From Paenibacillus sp. 1781tsa1 (GTDB lineage Bacteria; Bacillota; Bacilli; Paenibacillales; Paenibacillaceae), in NCBI RefSeq assembly GCF_024159265.1, contig NZ_JAMYWY010000001.1, positions 1,054,001 to 1,118,000 of the forward strand: a stretch of DNA of 64,000 nt, read 5' to 3'. A program made the position numbers and the translations under genes. This document shows, one piece after another, positions 37,051 to 44,913 of this stretch (positions within the stretch are counted from its first letter, which is position 1; each line of letters starts with the position of its first letter). The notes under the pieces were generated by a model. That model was not told where the DNA came from. It saw only the letters and a list, made by a program, of their open reading frames with translations, and made no database searches.

Positions 37051-38465
37051 TTATTCCTTCATTCGCTCCAGTGCTGGACATTCCCTATTATTATCCCTGC
37101 AATTTTCCTCTGATTCATGAAGTGCTCCATCAGCAAGGATCCACCACAAGTCTTGCACTGCTGGCGGCAAGTCGGTTGTACAGCCTTCCATCGTGCGGGG
37201 ATAACGGACTGGTGAAGCCTTATTTTCACAAACTGGATTATGTAGAGCCGATCTGGGAGATGTATGGTCAGCGGGAGCTGGACAGCTTCGAGGAAGGCAA
37301 GGCGCAGATCAGGCAGCATATCGGCGAAGGTGGGCTTTTTTTGGCTACAGGAACCAGTTATCATCTGCCTTATTGTTTGGATTATCATAATCCCGAATAC
37401 ATTCGCAAACACGTGAAGCAAGGCTCCCGAATGCATCTGGTAGATCATTGGATTGCCGTGTATGGTCTGGAAGATGAGCATGTGCACGTCTATGATCCCG
37501 TGCCCTCCAAGTACAAGGGGAAGGTTACTCAAAAGGCCTTTCATGATTTCTGGAAAGGGAACCAATGCATACCCGAGCTTGCTCAGGCGAAGCGCAAAGA
37601 AGAACTCCGAACGTTTGGCACCATGGACATTCGGGCAACTGTGCAGCTGGACTCTGCCGGGTACCGAGACATGTTGACCCAGGCGTTAACAACGCAGATT
37701 GAAGAATTTCTGACGGGCCGGACGATTACACAAGGAGAGCGGAATTATTATTTTGGACATGCGGTGTCTCTGCAGCTCCTGGATACGTTACATGGGACGA
37801 AAGAAGGGGATCAAGCCAATGAAATGTTAATTTCGGGTCTGTTGTTCGATATGCGATGGAGCCGGTATTTTCTTCGAGATCTTCTTCAGGAGTCTGCTTT
37901 ATGGCTAGGTTCTCCACTTGATCAATATGCAAGAAAATTCAGCGACATCATTGTACGGTGGGAGAAGGCCTACAACATGCTGCAGGTCAGCCGGATGAAG
38001 AACCGCGAGCACTGGAAAGTACAGCTGACAGGTGTCATTAAAATGTTGGTCACGGATGAATGGCACTGGTATGAGTCGCTTCGACAGTCCATGCCTCAGG
38101 CAAATTGCTTCCCGCGTCAGACCGTGCCAATGATTGAACAAAAACACAGGGAGGTTTTGCTTCGTATCGTGCTGGATAGTTGCCGGGAGTTAAATGCATA
38201 CCATAATACATCGATTCCGCTTGGTGAAGGCGGTAACGCTCCACTATACGGACGAAATGGGCAACTGGATTCGCTGGAACTCGTGTCATTGCTTGCTGTG
38301 GTGGAGCAGGGAATCGAAGATCGTTGGGGTACGGGAATAGGAGCTGCTCTGGCGGAGATAGCCGCTGCTTCCATGCCGGAAAGTCCCTATCAGACGGTAG
38401 GATCACTTGTTGATTATCTCGCACAACAATATTCGCCTGCCAGTGAGGAGGAAGCAAAATGTTGA
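37047..38465 (+). CDS. BtrH-like acyltransferase fused to an acyl-carrier domain
   Basis: A 472-residue protein. The N-terminal region resembles BtrH, the papain-fold acyltransferase that moves an acyl chain from carrier protein to ribostamycin in butirosin synthesis. A candidate triad is Cys18 (YYPCNF), His134 (LVDHWIAVYG) and Asp150 (VYDPVP). A helical middle region (about 200-380) is unassigned. The C-terminus (about 395-465) looks like a phosphopantetheine carrier domain: GQLDSLELVSLLAVVEQ, with Ser409 as the attachment residue. The 7-bp overlap with the AMP-ligase gene and 4-bp overlap with the esterase gene imply one pathway: the ligase loads the carrier, the BtrH-like part transfers the chain. 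This logic is inferred. The acceptor is unknown. Confidence 0.65.
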   Translation: MIIPSFAPVLDIPYYYPCNFPLIHEVLHQQGSTTSLALLAASRLYSLPSCGDNGLVKPYFHKLDYVEPIWEMYGQRELDSFEEGKAQIRQHIGEGGLFLATGTSYHLPYCLDYHNPEYIRKHVKQGSRMHLVDHWIAVYGLEDEHVHVYDPVPSKYKGKVTQKAFHDFWKGNQCIPELAQAKRKEELRTFGTMDIRATVQLDSAGYRDMLTQALTTQIEEFLTGRTITQGERNYYFGHAVSLQLLDTLHGTKEGDQANEMLISGLLFDMRWSRYFLRDLLQESALWLGSPLDQYARKFSDIIVRWEKAYNMLQVSRMKNREHWKVQLTGVIKMLVTDEWHWYESLRQSMPQANCFPRQTVPMIEQKHREVLLRIVLDSCRELNAYHNTSIPLGEGGNAPLYGRNGQLDSLELVSLLAVVEQGIEDRWGTGIGAALAEIAAASMPESPYQTVGSLVDYLAQQYSPASEEEAKC

Positions 38466-39838
38466 ACCAATTCTTGCTTGAACGATTCGCGGAACAGGGA
38501 CAGCATCCTGCACTGATCTGGAAGGATCAGGAGTACAGCTATCAGTGGCTGCTGGAACAGGTTGGCATCATGGGTGAGTGGATTATAGCAGAAGGGCTGA
38601 CTGAGCAACTTGTAACACTGGAGGAAGACTATTCCCCATATGCAGCGGCAGCATTGGTTGCTTTGCTTGGACAAGGGTGTATCGTGCTCCCCATGGATCG
38701 ATACCTGGTTGAAGCCAAACGACAGGAATACATCGAACTGGCACAGGTGAAATGGCGGTTGGGTGTTGAAGAAGGCAAGTTGTGCATTCGGCAAACGTGT
38801 GAATCTTCTGGAGAGGTTCCTGTGTTGTTATCCTCGCTGGCACAGGAGGGTGTAGGAGGCCTGGTACTCTTTTCATCCGGATCAACCGGAGTGAGTAAAG
38901 CGACTGTGCATCGTGCAGATCGGCTGTTACATCGTTTTCGGCGGCAGGTTCGGACCTTGCGAACGATTCCATTCATGATGTTTGATCATATCGGCGGTGT
39001 GAATACAATGCTGCAATCCCTGTCCAGTGGGGGATGTCTGTGTATCATTGCGGATCGATCTCCCGAAGAAGTGTGCCGGACGATTGAGAAGTTTCGTGTG
39101 CAGGCGCTGCCCGTCTCCCCAACATTCATGAATCTGTTGCTGCTCGGCAGAAACGATGAAGGGTATGACTTGTCCAGTCTCGAGGTTGTATCATACGGAT
39201 CGGAAGTGATGCCTGAGTCCGTACTGGCAGCCTGGAACCGGAGATTTCCACAGATCAGGACGATACAGGCCTATGGCATGTCTGAACTTGGTATTCTGCC
39301 AACCCGCTCCAAAGAACCAGGTTCTCTGCTATTCTCCATTCAAGATGAAGAGGTTAAGTACCGGGTGGTGGAAGGAGAATTGCAGATTCATACAGCAACA
39401 GCGATGATCGGATATCTGAATGCACCATCACCCTTTACGGAGGATGGATGGCTGCGAACCGGAGATGAAGCTGTATTGGAGCAGGGGTACATTCGCATTT
39501 TGGGCCGCCGTTCGGAGATTATTAACATAGGGGGACGGAAGGTATATCCTGCCGAGGTCGAGGGTGTTCTGGAAGAGATGGAATGTATTGAAGCGGCGGT
39601 AGTTTCGGGAGAATCGAGTGGTATCACGGGTCAGAGAGTGAAAGTGACTATCCGGCTGGCTACAGAATGTACTCTAACCGATCTGCGGCGGTCCATCTGG
39701 GAATATTGTCGGGACAAGCTGCCTTCATACAAGATTCCGCAAAAAATCGTAATTACACAGGGAGAACTCGTAAGTTCGAGAATGAAGAAAATACGTAAAC
39801 CGATGACTTCGACAACCTTCGCCTCGGCTGGGAAATAG
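38459..39838 (+). CDS. AMP-forming acyl/amino-acid ligase
   Basis: An adenylate-forming ligase of 459 residues, somewhat shorter than usual. Motifs: LFSSGSTGVSKATVH (P-loop-like A3), QAYGMSE (A5), DGWLRTGDEA (A7), GRRSEIINIGGRKVYPAEVE (A8), and a C-terminal SSRMKKIRK where the A10 lysine is expected. It has no carrier domain of its own; the preceding gene encodes one, and the two overlap by 7 bp. It probably activates a carboxylic acid and loads it on that carrier. The acid cannot be predicted from what I see. It is the last gene of the operon. 195-bp element copy C follows 44 bp later. Confidence 0.85.
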   Translation: MLNQFLLERFAEQGQHPALIWKDQEYSYQWLLEQVGIMGEWIIAEGLTEQLVTLEEDYSPYAAAALVALLGQGCIVLPMDRYLVEAKRQEYIELAQVKWRLGVEEGKLCIRQTCESSGEVPVLLSSLAQEGVGGLVLFSSGSTGVSKATVHRADRLLHRFRRQVRTLRTIPFMMFDHIGGVNTMLQSLSSGGCLCIIADRSPEEVCRTIEKFRVQALPVSPTFMNLLLLGRNDEGYDLSSLEVVSYGSEVMPESVLAAWNRRFPQIRTIQAYGMSELGILPTRSKEPGSLLFSIQDEEVKYRVVEGELQIHTATAMIGYLNAPSPFTEDGWLRTGDEAVLEQGYIRILGRRSEIINIGGRKVYPAEVEGVLEEMECIEAAVVSGESSGITGQRVKVTIRLATECTLTDLRRSIWEYCRDKLPSYKIPQKIVITQGELVSSRMKKIRKPMTSTTFASAGK

Positions 39839-39881
39839 GTCGCTGCCACCAATGAGTTTTATCTCAATTGAATCGCTACCG

Positions 39882-40076
39882 CTAACGAACCTCAAACGTC
39901 GTATTAAGGGGATAATCAAGAAAAGTAAAACCTAACGAATCTCAGTAACGTTATTGTATCGAAAACACGGCATCTGCTCTCGAAAATCGACTTATTGGAC
40001 AAAATAAGCTCTCTCTGATTCGTTAGGCATTTAGCCCGCGTATAATGAAGCGAATAAAGTGTGCTGGGTTCGTTAG
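39882..40076. repeat. 195-bp four-box intergenic element, copy C
   Basis: CTAACGAAC at 39882, CTAACGAATC at 39932, inverted boxes ending at 40026 and 40076. Length and box spacing are identical to copies A and B. It lies between the convergent ligase and neopullulanase genes. There is no open frame of note. Confidence 0.85.
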
Positions 40077-40124
40077 GATATGACGTATAAGATGCACAAG
40101 ACATACAAGACGTATAAGATACAG

Positions 40125-40172
40125 AAGAGGCTGTCCCTGGTCGACAATATGACCTAGGAGACAGCCTCTTTG
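40125..40172. terminator. Terminator between the ligase and neopullulanase genes
   Basis: AAGAGGCTGTC pairs with GACAGCCTCTT (nested CCTGGTC/GACCTAGG), T-rich on the plus side and placed to serve both convergent genes. Confidence 0.75.
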
Positions 40173-40203
40173 GAGTTATATTCCCTTGTTAGCTGTATTC
40201 GTA

Positions 40204-41976
40204 TCAGGCCTCCGCAGGTTGTTTGACCTCCATTTGCAGTAAGGAGAAGCCGTAAGCTTCCAGATCGAGGGTCAGTTTATTTTGCCGGGATTCCACTTCG
40301 TTTGATGTGTACAGATTTCGCCAAACATTACGATCTGCCAGGGGGAGTTCAAGAGTACATGGCTCATCTCCCGCATTCAGCACAAGAAGTATGCGCTCAC
40401 CCGTATGCGAATCCAATCGCTCGATGGCAAGACAAGGATCCCCGGCTTTTGCATATACAATCTTCAGTTCCGTGCTGCGCAGCGCCGGGTGCTGTTTGCG
40501 AAGGGCAATCGTATGGGTGAAGAATTCCAGAAGTTCACGGTTCTGCTTGGTTTCATCCCATTCCATACACTTGCGGCAACCTGGATCATATCCACCATCT
40601 AGCCCGACTTCGTCTCCATAATAGATACATGGCACACCTGGATACGTAAGCAGCAACGTAACGGCAAGTTTCATCTTGCGCTCGTCTCCATCACACAAGG
40701 TCAGCAGTCTGGGTGTATCATGACTACCGAGCAGATTGAAGGCAGTTTCAGTAACCGTTTGTGAATAGGCTGCAAGCAGTTTGCCGATCTCATTGGCAAA
40801 TCCGAGTCCATCGAGTTTTCCGTTCACGGTGTAGTCCAATACCGAATTGGTAAACGGATAATTCATCACAGCATCGAATTGGTCTCCCTGAAGCCACATG
40901 AGCGAATCATGCCAGATCTCACCGAGCAAATAAGCATCAGGTTTGATAGCTTTTACCGTCTGACGGAATTCGCGCCAGAACTGATGATCCACTTCGTTGG
41001 CTACATCGAGCCTCCATCCGTCAATGTCCATCTCCTCGATCCAGAAGCGTCCTACCTCCAGCAGATATGCCTTCACGTCAGGGTGCTCCGTGTTCAGCTT
41101 TGGCATAAGCGGTTCAAAGGCAAAGGTATCATAAGTCGGAATGCCATCCTCCACACGTGGCGGCCAGTCTTTGATATAGAACCAGTCTGCGTAGGGGGAA
41201 GCAGCTCCATTCTTCATGACATCGACAAAAGGAGGGAACTCTCTGCCGGAATGATTGAATACCGCATCCAAAACGACACGTATGCCGCGCTGATGACAGG
41301 CCTCCACGAACGCCTTGAACTGTTCATTGGTTCCAAAGTGAGGATCAACCTTCATGTAATCGCCTGTATTGTATTTGTGATTCGTGGTGGCCTCGAACAG
41401 CGGACAGAAATAGATGGCATTGATGCCCAGCTGGCTGATATGATCCAGATGATCAAGCACACCTTGCAGGTCCCCGCCGAAGAAGTTCACAGGTGTGGGT
41501 TCCCCTCCCCAGGGTTCAGCATTGGTGGGACTGATAGATGGATCGCCATTGGCATAACGTTCAGGGAAAATCTGATAAAACACAGCGTCCTTAACCCAGG
41601 CAGGCGGTTCAAAAATGTCGACCGGATTCATAAATGGAAAATCAAAAAACTCCAGTGGATGATCAGGCAGGGCCTGCTCGAATCCGCGCTCCGTCATCCA
41701 GACCGATTCCTCTCCCTGAATCAATTGGAAGCCATACCGTAATCTGCGATAGGGAGGTGAAGTCTCGGCTTCCCAGTAGTCGAACATTTCATCCCGGGCA
41801 AAGATGCGCATGGGGGTGTGCGTAATCGTTCGATCCCAGGCATATTTATCCCCGGTGATAGCAATCACCGCATCCAGATCACCACGTTTGGAACGAAGCC
41901 GCAAATGCATGGTTGAGCGGTCATAAGCATAGGACCAATTGAGTTTGGGGCGATGGTAAATGGCTTCAAGAATCAT
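40204..41976 (-). CDS. Neopullulanase/cyclomaltodextrinase (GH13_20)
   Basis: A cytosolic GH13 enzyme of 590 residues without signal peptide. The N-terminal starch-binding-like domain (1-120; CBM34-like) is typical of neopullulanase, cyclomaltodextrinase and maltogenic amylase. The barrel has QIFPERYANGDPSISP, and catalytic Asp324 (GWRLDVANEVDH), Glu353 (LLGEIWHD) and Asp420 (LLGSHDTPR). It should open and hydrolyse imported cyclodextrins and maltodextrins, which fits CGTase and MalEFG nearby. The start at 41976 has AGGAG 8 nt upstream; the frame extends three codons further. Confidence 0.93.
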   Translation of the reverse strand: MILEAIYHRPKLNWSYAYDRSTMHLRLRSKRGDLDAVIAITGDKYAWDRTITHTPMRIFARDEMFDYWEAETSPPYRRLRYGFQLIQGEESVWMTERGFEQALPDHPLEFFDFPFMNPVDIFEPPAWVKDAVFYQIFPERYANGDPSISPTNAEPWGGEPTPVNFFGGDLQGVLDHLDHISQLGINAIYFCPLFEATTNHKYNTGDYMKVDPHFGTNEQFKAFVEACHQRGIRVVLDAVFNHSGREFPPFVDVMKNGAASPYADWFYIKDWPPRVEDGIPTYDTFAFEPLMPKLNTEHPDVKAYLLEVGRFWIEEMDIDGWRLDVANEVDHQFWREFRQTVKAIKPDAYLLGEIWHDSLMWLQGDQFDAVMNYPFTNSVLDYTVNGKLDGLGFANEIGKLLAAYSQTVTETAFNLLGSHDTPRLLTLCDGDERKMKLAVTLLLTYPGVPCIYYGDEVGLDGGYDPGCRKCMEWDETKQNRELLEFFTHTIALRKQHPALRSTELKIVYAKAGDPCLAIERLDSHTGERILLVLNAGDEPCTLELPLADRNVWRNLYTSNEVESRQNKLTLDLEAYGFSLLQMEVKQPAEA

Positions 41977-42030
41977 GTAAATCACTCCTAGTTAGATGAT
42001 GAGATTTCAGATCAATGCGGCCATAAACGC

Positions 42031-42073
42031 AAAAAAGGCACAACCTCAATTGTTCACGAGGTTGTACCTTTCG
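42031..42073 (-). terminator. Terminator of the secreted-protein gene (minus strand)
   Basis: AAGGTACAACCTC/GAGGTTGTGCCTT on the minus strand, followed by TTTTTGCG. It separates the 42244-42822 transcript from the neopullulanase gene. Confidence 0.85.
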
Positions 42074-42243
42074 GCAGCATAGCCTTTTGATTATAGTGCT
42101 ATTATACGAACTAACTCAGCAAAAGAAAACACTTTTCTTCCTTAAATTTCAAAAAAATTATTCGAAACGTAGGATCTTTTCACTTCATATCCCAGGTAAG
42201 GGGGGGGGGATGAGTATCTCCGCATACCTGAAGTTGCTGTTTT

Positions 42244-42822
42244 TTAAAAATCAAATCCAAGTTTATTGGCATAAGCAGACAGTTCTTTGTGAAACTTCTC
42301 GATATTTTTCTTGCCGGCATCAATTTTCGCATTGGCTTGTTTCAGGACAGCACTGTTTACCGTTGTTTTGGAGACCGCTTTTTTAGCGAGCTGGAATCCT
42401 TCCAGCTGTGTATAGCTACCTTTGATCAGGTTGGCATGGATTTTTTGCAATTCCGCATTTTGCGGTTTAATCAGCTTCAGCTTGGATACATATTTGGTGT
42501 AGTTAGGAACTGCTGTGTTGGTCAGTTTCAGATAAACGGACTTGCGATTGGATGATGTAATGTAAAATCCACCTCCCAAAGCATTGAAGGCTTTCTCCTC
42601 ATATACCGACGCGGTATCCAACTGATCCAGGTAGTTCAGGAAATCTTCTTCTTCGACTGTAGGAATCGGTTCTTGTTCGGACGTATCAACTTCTTCATAG
42701 TATTCGTCTTCCGAATATGTAGTGGTTGAGTTATCCGCAGCTGCATAGGACCCTGCAGGTGCGAACACCCCGCCTAGCAAAACAAAACTCATAATGATTG
42801 ATAATACCCATGATTTCTTCAC
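42244..42822 (-). CDS. Secreted protein of unknown function
   Basis: A 192-residue exported protein. The signal peptide (1-28, cleavage after a Ser-Tyr-Ala-Ala type site) is followed by an acidic, low-complexity stretch (30-62: TTTYSEDEYYEEVDTSEQEPIPTVEEEDF split over Glu/Asp/Tyr-rich parts) and a helical C-terminal domain (65-192). I do not recognise the family. The start is GTG 42822 with AGGGGAT upstream. A run of nine G (42200-42208, plus strand) lies in the 3' flank, outside the coding region. Confidence 0.7.
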   Translation of the reverse strand: MKKSWVLSIIMSFVLLGGVFAPAGSYAAADNSTTTYSEDEYYEEVDTSEQEPIPTVEEEDFLNYLDQLDTASVYEEKAFNALGGGFYITSSNRKSVYLKLTNTAVPNYTKYVSKLKLIKPQNAELQKIHANLIKGSYTQLEGFQLAKKAVSKTTVNSAVLKQANAKIDAGKKNIEKFHKELSAYANKLGFDF

Positions 42823-43156
42823 GTGTTAATATCCCCTGTCTATAGATGTGATTTTATTCCAATGGATAATCTAACATAGTGCGACAAGAAATTACAGGAA
42901 TTGTTTTACAGTAAAACCTTTGGTTGAATACATATGAATGAATAATGTTTCACCAGCAAAAAGGACATGCACTAGATGAAGCTAAAAGTAAGAAGAGAAT
43001 TTTGTATGTTAAGTAAGAAGGAAAAAAAATACATATATGGTTGATGTGGAATTGGATTGTATCGTTGATTTCGGAGGTGATATGGTTTGAAGTAGAATGA
43101 AAATTTTTTCCAAATAAATGCTTGTATAATGATTTCATCTCTATTACAATTCAGTT

Positions 43157-43175
43157 GATAATGAGATTCAATATC
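43157..43175. promoter_or_regulatory. Fur box upstream of the decayed ABC ATPase
   Basis: The 19-mer matches the classical Fur consensus (GATAATGATAATCATTATC) at 16 of 19 positions. It lies just before the ATPase remnant and serves no intact gene there. The gap 42823-43156 otherwise shows nothing I can name. Confidence 0.6.
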
Positions 43176-43196
43176 ATTTGTAGAAAAAAGGGAGAC

Positions 43197-43346
43197 GGGT
43201 TACATCACATTGTGGCTGTTCACAACAAGTCCATCTACGCAGAAGGGAAACCGGAAGATCCCGTTACACAGGACATGGTCCAGAAGGTTTTCCAGATGGA
43301 GTTCCGGTCGGTCCACTGTCCGACCTGTCTCAATTTAAACCATTAA
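43197..43346 (+). pseudogene. 3' remnant of a siderophore ABC transporter ATPase gene
   Basis: About 50 codons read as the C-terminal tail of FecE/FhuC/YusV-type ATPases: HHIVAVHNKSIYAEGKP, then EDPVTQDMVQKVFQME, a pattern found after the ABC signature and H-loop of iron-siderophore importers. The Walker A, Walker B and signature regions are missing, and the terminal Asp-Pro segment is garbled, so the gene is dead. The open frame continues upstream to 43122, but that part is unrelated. The Fur box at 43157 suggests that the promoter survived while most of the gene was deleted. Confidence 0.7.
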
Positions 43347-43591
43347 GTATTTCACTACGTGTTCCATGATTACTTCAATTGATTCGACGAATGATTCAAG
43401 CTATATCCCTATTTCTAACCCTCCTCGTCAACGCTTCTACGTTCAATGCAGATAACAGGAACAGGCAAACTCTTGGTTTTATCTGATCCAGAGATTGCCG
43501 CATTTTATTGTACCTGTTATTCGATGTAACAAAACCACGCCTACATAAACTCATGTTAAATTCAATCTTATTTTTCCTTAAAAGTTTATTA

Positions 43592-43621
43592 TTGACAACA
43601 AAGAACGAATTGCCATAAAAT
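43592..43621 (+). promoter_or_regulatory. Promoter of the siderophore operon
   Basis: TTGACA (43592-43597), an 18-nt spacer and TAAAAT (43616-43621). The Fur box begins 13 bp downstream, over the expected start of transcription. Confidence 0.7.
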
Positions 43622-43633
43622 AGATTTTGTATG

Positions 43634-43656
43634 ATATTGATAATCATTATCAATAT
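43634..43656. promoter_or_regulatory. Fur box of the siderophore operon
   Basis: A perfect 11-1-11 inverted repeat (ATATTGATAAT, C, ATTATCAATAT). The overlapping 19-mer starting at 43633 matches the Fur consensus at 18 of 19 positions. Placed over the +1 region, it should shut the operon when iron is plentiful. Confidence 0.9.
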
Positions 43657-43720
43657 AAATCACAATAAATATTGATGAACGTATGAGCGAGTACCTTCAT
43701 TCGATCGAGGAGGATTTTCA

Positions 43721-44743
43721 GTGTTTCCGAAAGGGATTCATAATCTGCAAAACCGACTCATTATAAGCAAAGCCAGGGAAATGGGGATCACCTGTGAGCC
43801 ACTTCTCGAGGGATGCGAAGATTTTCTGAAGCTGTCTGTAGGGGACAAGCAGATCATCATTAACAAAACCAGATCCCATCGTCTGCCATTAATCGCCGGA
43901 CTGCTCGCGAAGAACAAGCAGGCATGTAATATGCTGCTGCATGAACAGGGCATGCCTGTACCTTCCTTTATCGTAATCTCGGAGATGGGGAGTGATGCAG
44001 CAGATTTTCTGAATAGATACGGCTCCATTGTGGTGAAGCCGCTGGATGCGAGCAGCAGCGTGGGAGTAACGCTGGATGTGCGTACCGAAGAGGAACTGGA
44101 GGCAGCCATTCATCTTGCGAGTGTCCACGGTAGCAGTATTATGTTGCAGCAATATATAACCGGAATTGATTACAGAGTGTTAATCATTAACGGTGAAGTG
44201 GCGGCTGTAAATGAGTATCGACCTGTCTATGTCGAGGGAGACGGAACTTCAACCGTTCGAGCATTAATTGAGCAGTTGAATCAGGAACGAATGAAGATGA
44301 CGTCCATTGGCGAGTATGAAGCGTTTCCCCAGGTGGATGCAGAAACGGAACGACTGCTGGAGGTATTGTATGTACAAGGGACAGCTCTGGATGAAGTTCC
44401 TGCTGCTGGTGAAGAAATCGAGCTATATGATCTCCGTAACTCAGCCGCCGGAAAAATCAGTGAATTCTACAAGGATTGTACCGAAAACATTCATCCCGTG
44501 AATGCGCGAATGATCATTCAGGCGGCCAAAACTCTCCAGATTGATGTAGCAGGGGTCGATGTTCGTTGTCGTGATATCCGCACGCCGATCTCCAGAGAAG
44601 AGGGGGGCATTCTGGAAGTGAACGCCTTGCCAGATCTGACACACCACGTCTTTCCCCATGGGGGGACAACTCGTGATGTGGTTCGGTTATATTTGGAGTA
44701 CTTGTGTCAGGAACAAAGTGAACATAAGTCGTATAACTTATAA
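43721..44743 (+). CDS. ATP-grasp ligase in the siderophore operon
   Basis: A 340-residue ATP-grasp protein resembling the ligase domains of cyanophycin synthetase and GshF. Visible: VVKPLDASSSVGVTLDV (glycine/serine-rich ATP loop), LQQYITGIDYRVLIINGEVAAVNEYRP, VEGDGTSTVRALIEQLN, and the metal-binding DVAGVDVRCRDI...GGILEVNALPDLTHH. It should couple ATP cleavage to amide-bond formation between a carboxylate and an amine or amino acid. Staphyloferrin B operons have no such gene, so its task here is open. GTG 43721 follows GAGGAGGA. It is the first gene after the Fur-controlled promoter; a 170-bp gap with a small hairpin separates it from the aminotransferase. Confidence 0.82.
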   Translation: MFPKGIHNLQNRLIISKAREMGITCEPLLEGCEDFLKLSVGDKQIIINKTRSHRLPLIAGLLAKNKQACNMLLHEQGMPVPSFIVISEMGSDAADFLNRYGSIVVKPLDASSSVGVTLDVRTEEELEAAIHLASVHGSSIMLQQYITGIDYRVLIINGEVAAVNEYRPVYVEGDGTSTVRALIEQLNQERMKMTSIGEYEAFPQVDAETERLLEVLYVQGTALDEVPAAGEEIELYDLRNSAAGKISEFYKDCTENIHPVNARMIIQAAKTLQIDVAGVDVRCRDIRTPISREEGGILEVNALPDLTHHVFPHGGTTRDVVRLYLEYLCQEQSEHKSYNL

Positions 44744-44773
44744 CAACGTATAGATGACAATATATAAAGGATA

Positions 44774-44797
44774 TCAGATGACGGTACCATCATCTGA
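44774..44797 (+). promoter_or_regulatory. Intra-operon hairpin
   Basis: TCAGATGA-CGGTACCA-TCATCTGA, without T run, in the 170-bp gap between the ATP-grasp and aminotransferase genes. It could be a processing or attenuation site. Confidence 0.5.
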
Positions 44798-44913
44798 ACT
44801 TCGGACCTTACCTGTTTTTGAACCAAGACACCTTGCCATATATGAATAGTGCAGAACAAGAATCACAGGCAGCAGGTTCAGCCTGAATCGATCATAAGGA
44901 GCGTTAAAGGGCT

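Noticed and set aside
35671..39838. Reading the esterase/BtrH/ligase operon as part of the siderophore locus
   Set aside because: No Fur box is seen upstream, and the neopullulanase gene, a secreted-protein gene and terminators lie between it and the siderophore operon.
42200..42208. Run of nine G as a phase-variation tract
   Set aside because: It lies outside any coding region and far from a promoter, so switching of a gene is not supported.
43396..43653. Minus-strand frame over the siderophore promoter
   Set aside because: It crosses the Fur box and promoter and has no recognisable domain; the plus-strand regulatory reading explains the DNA better.
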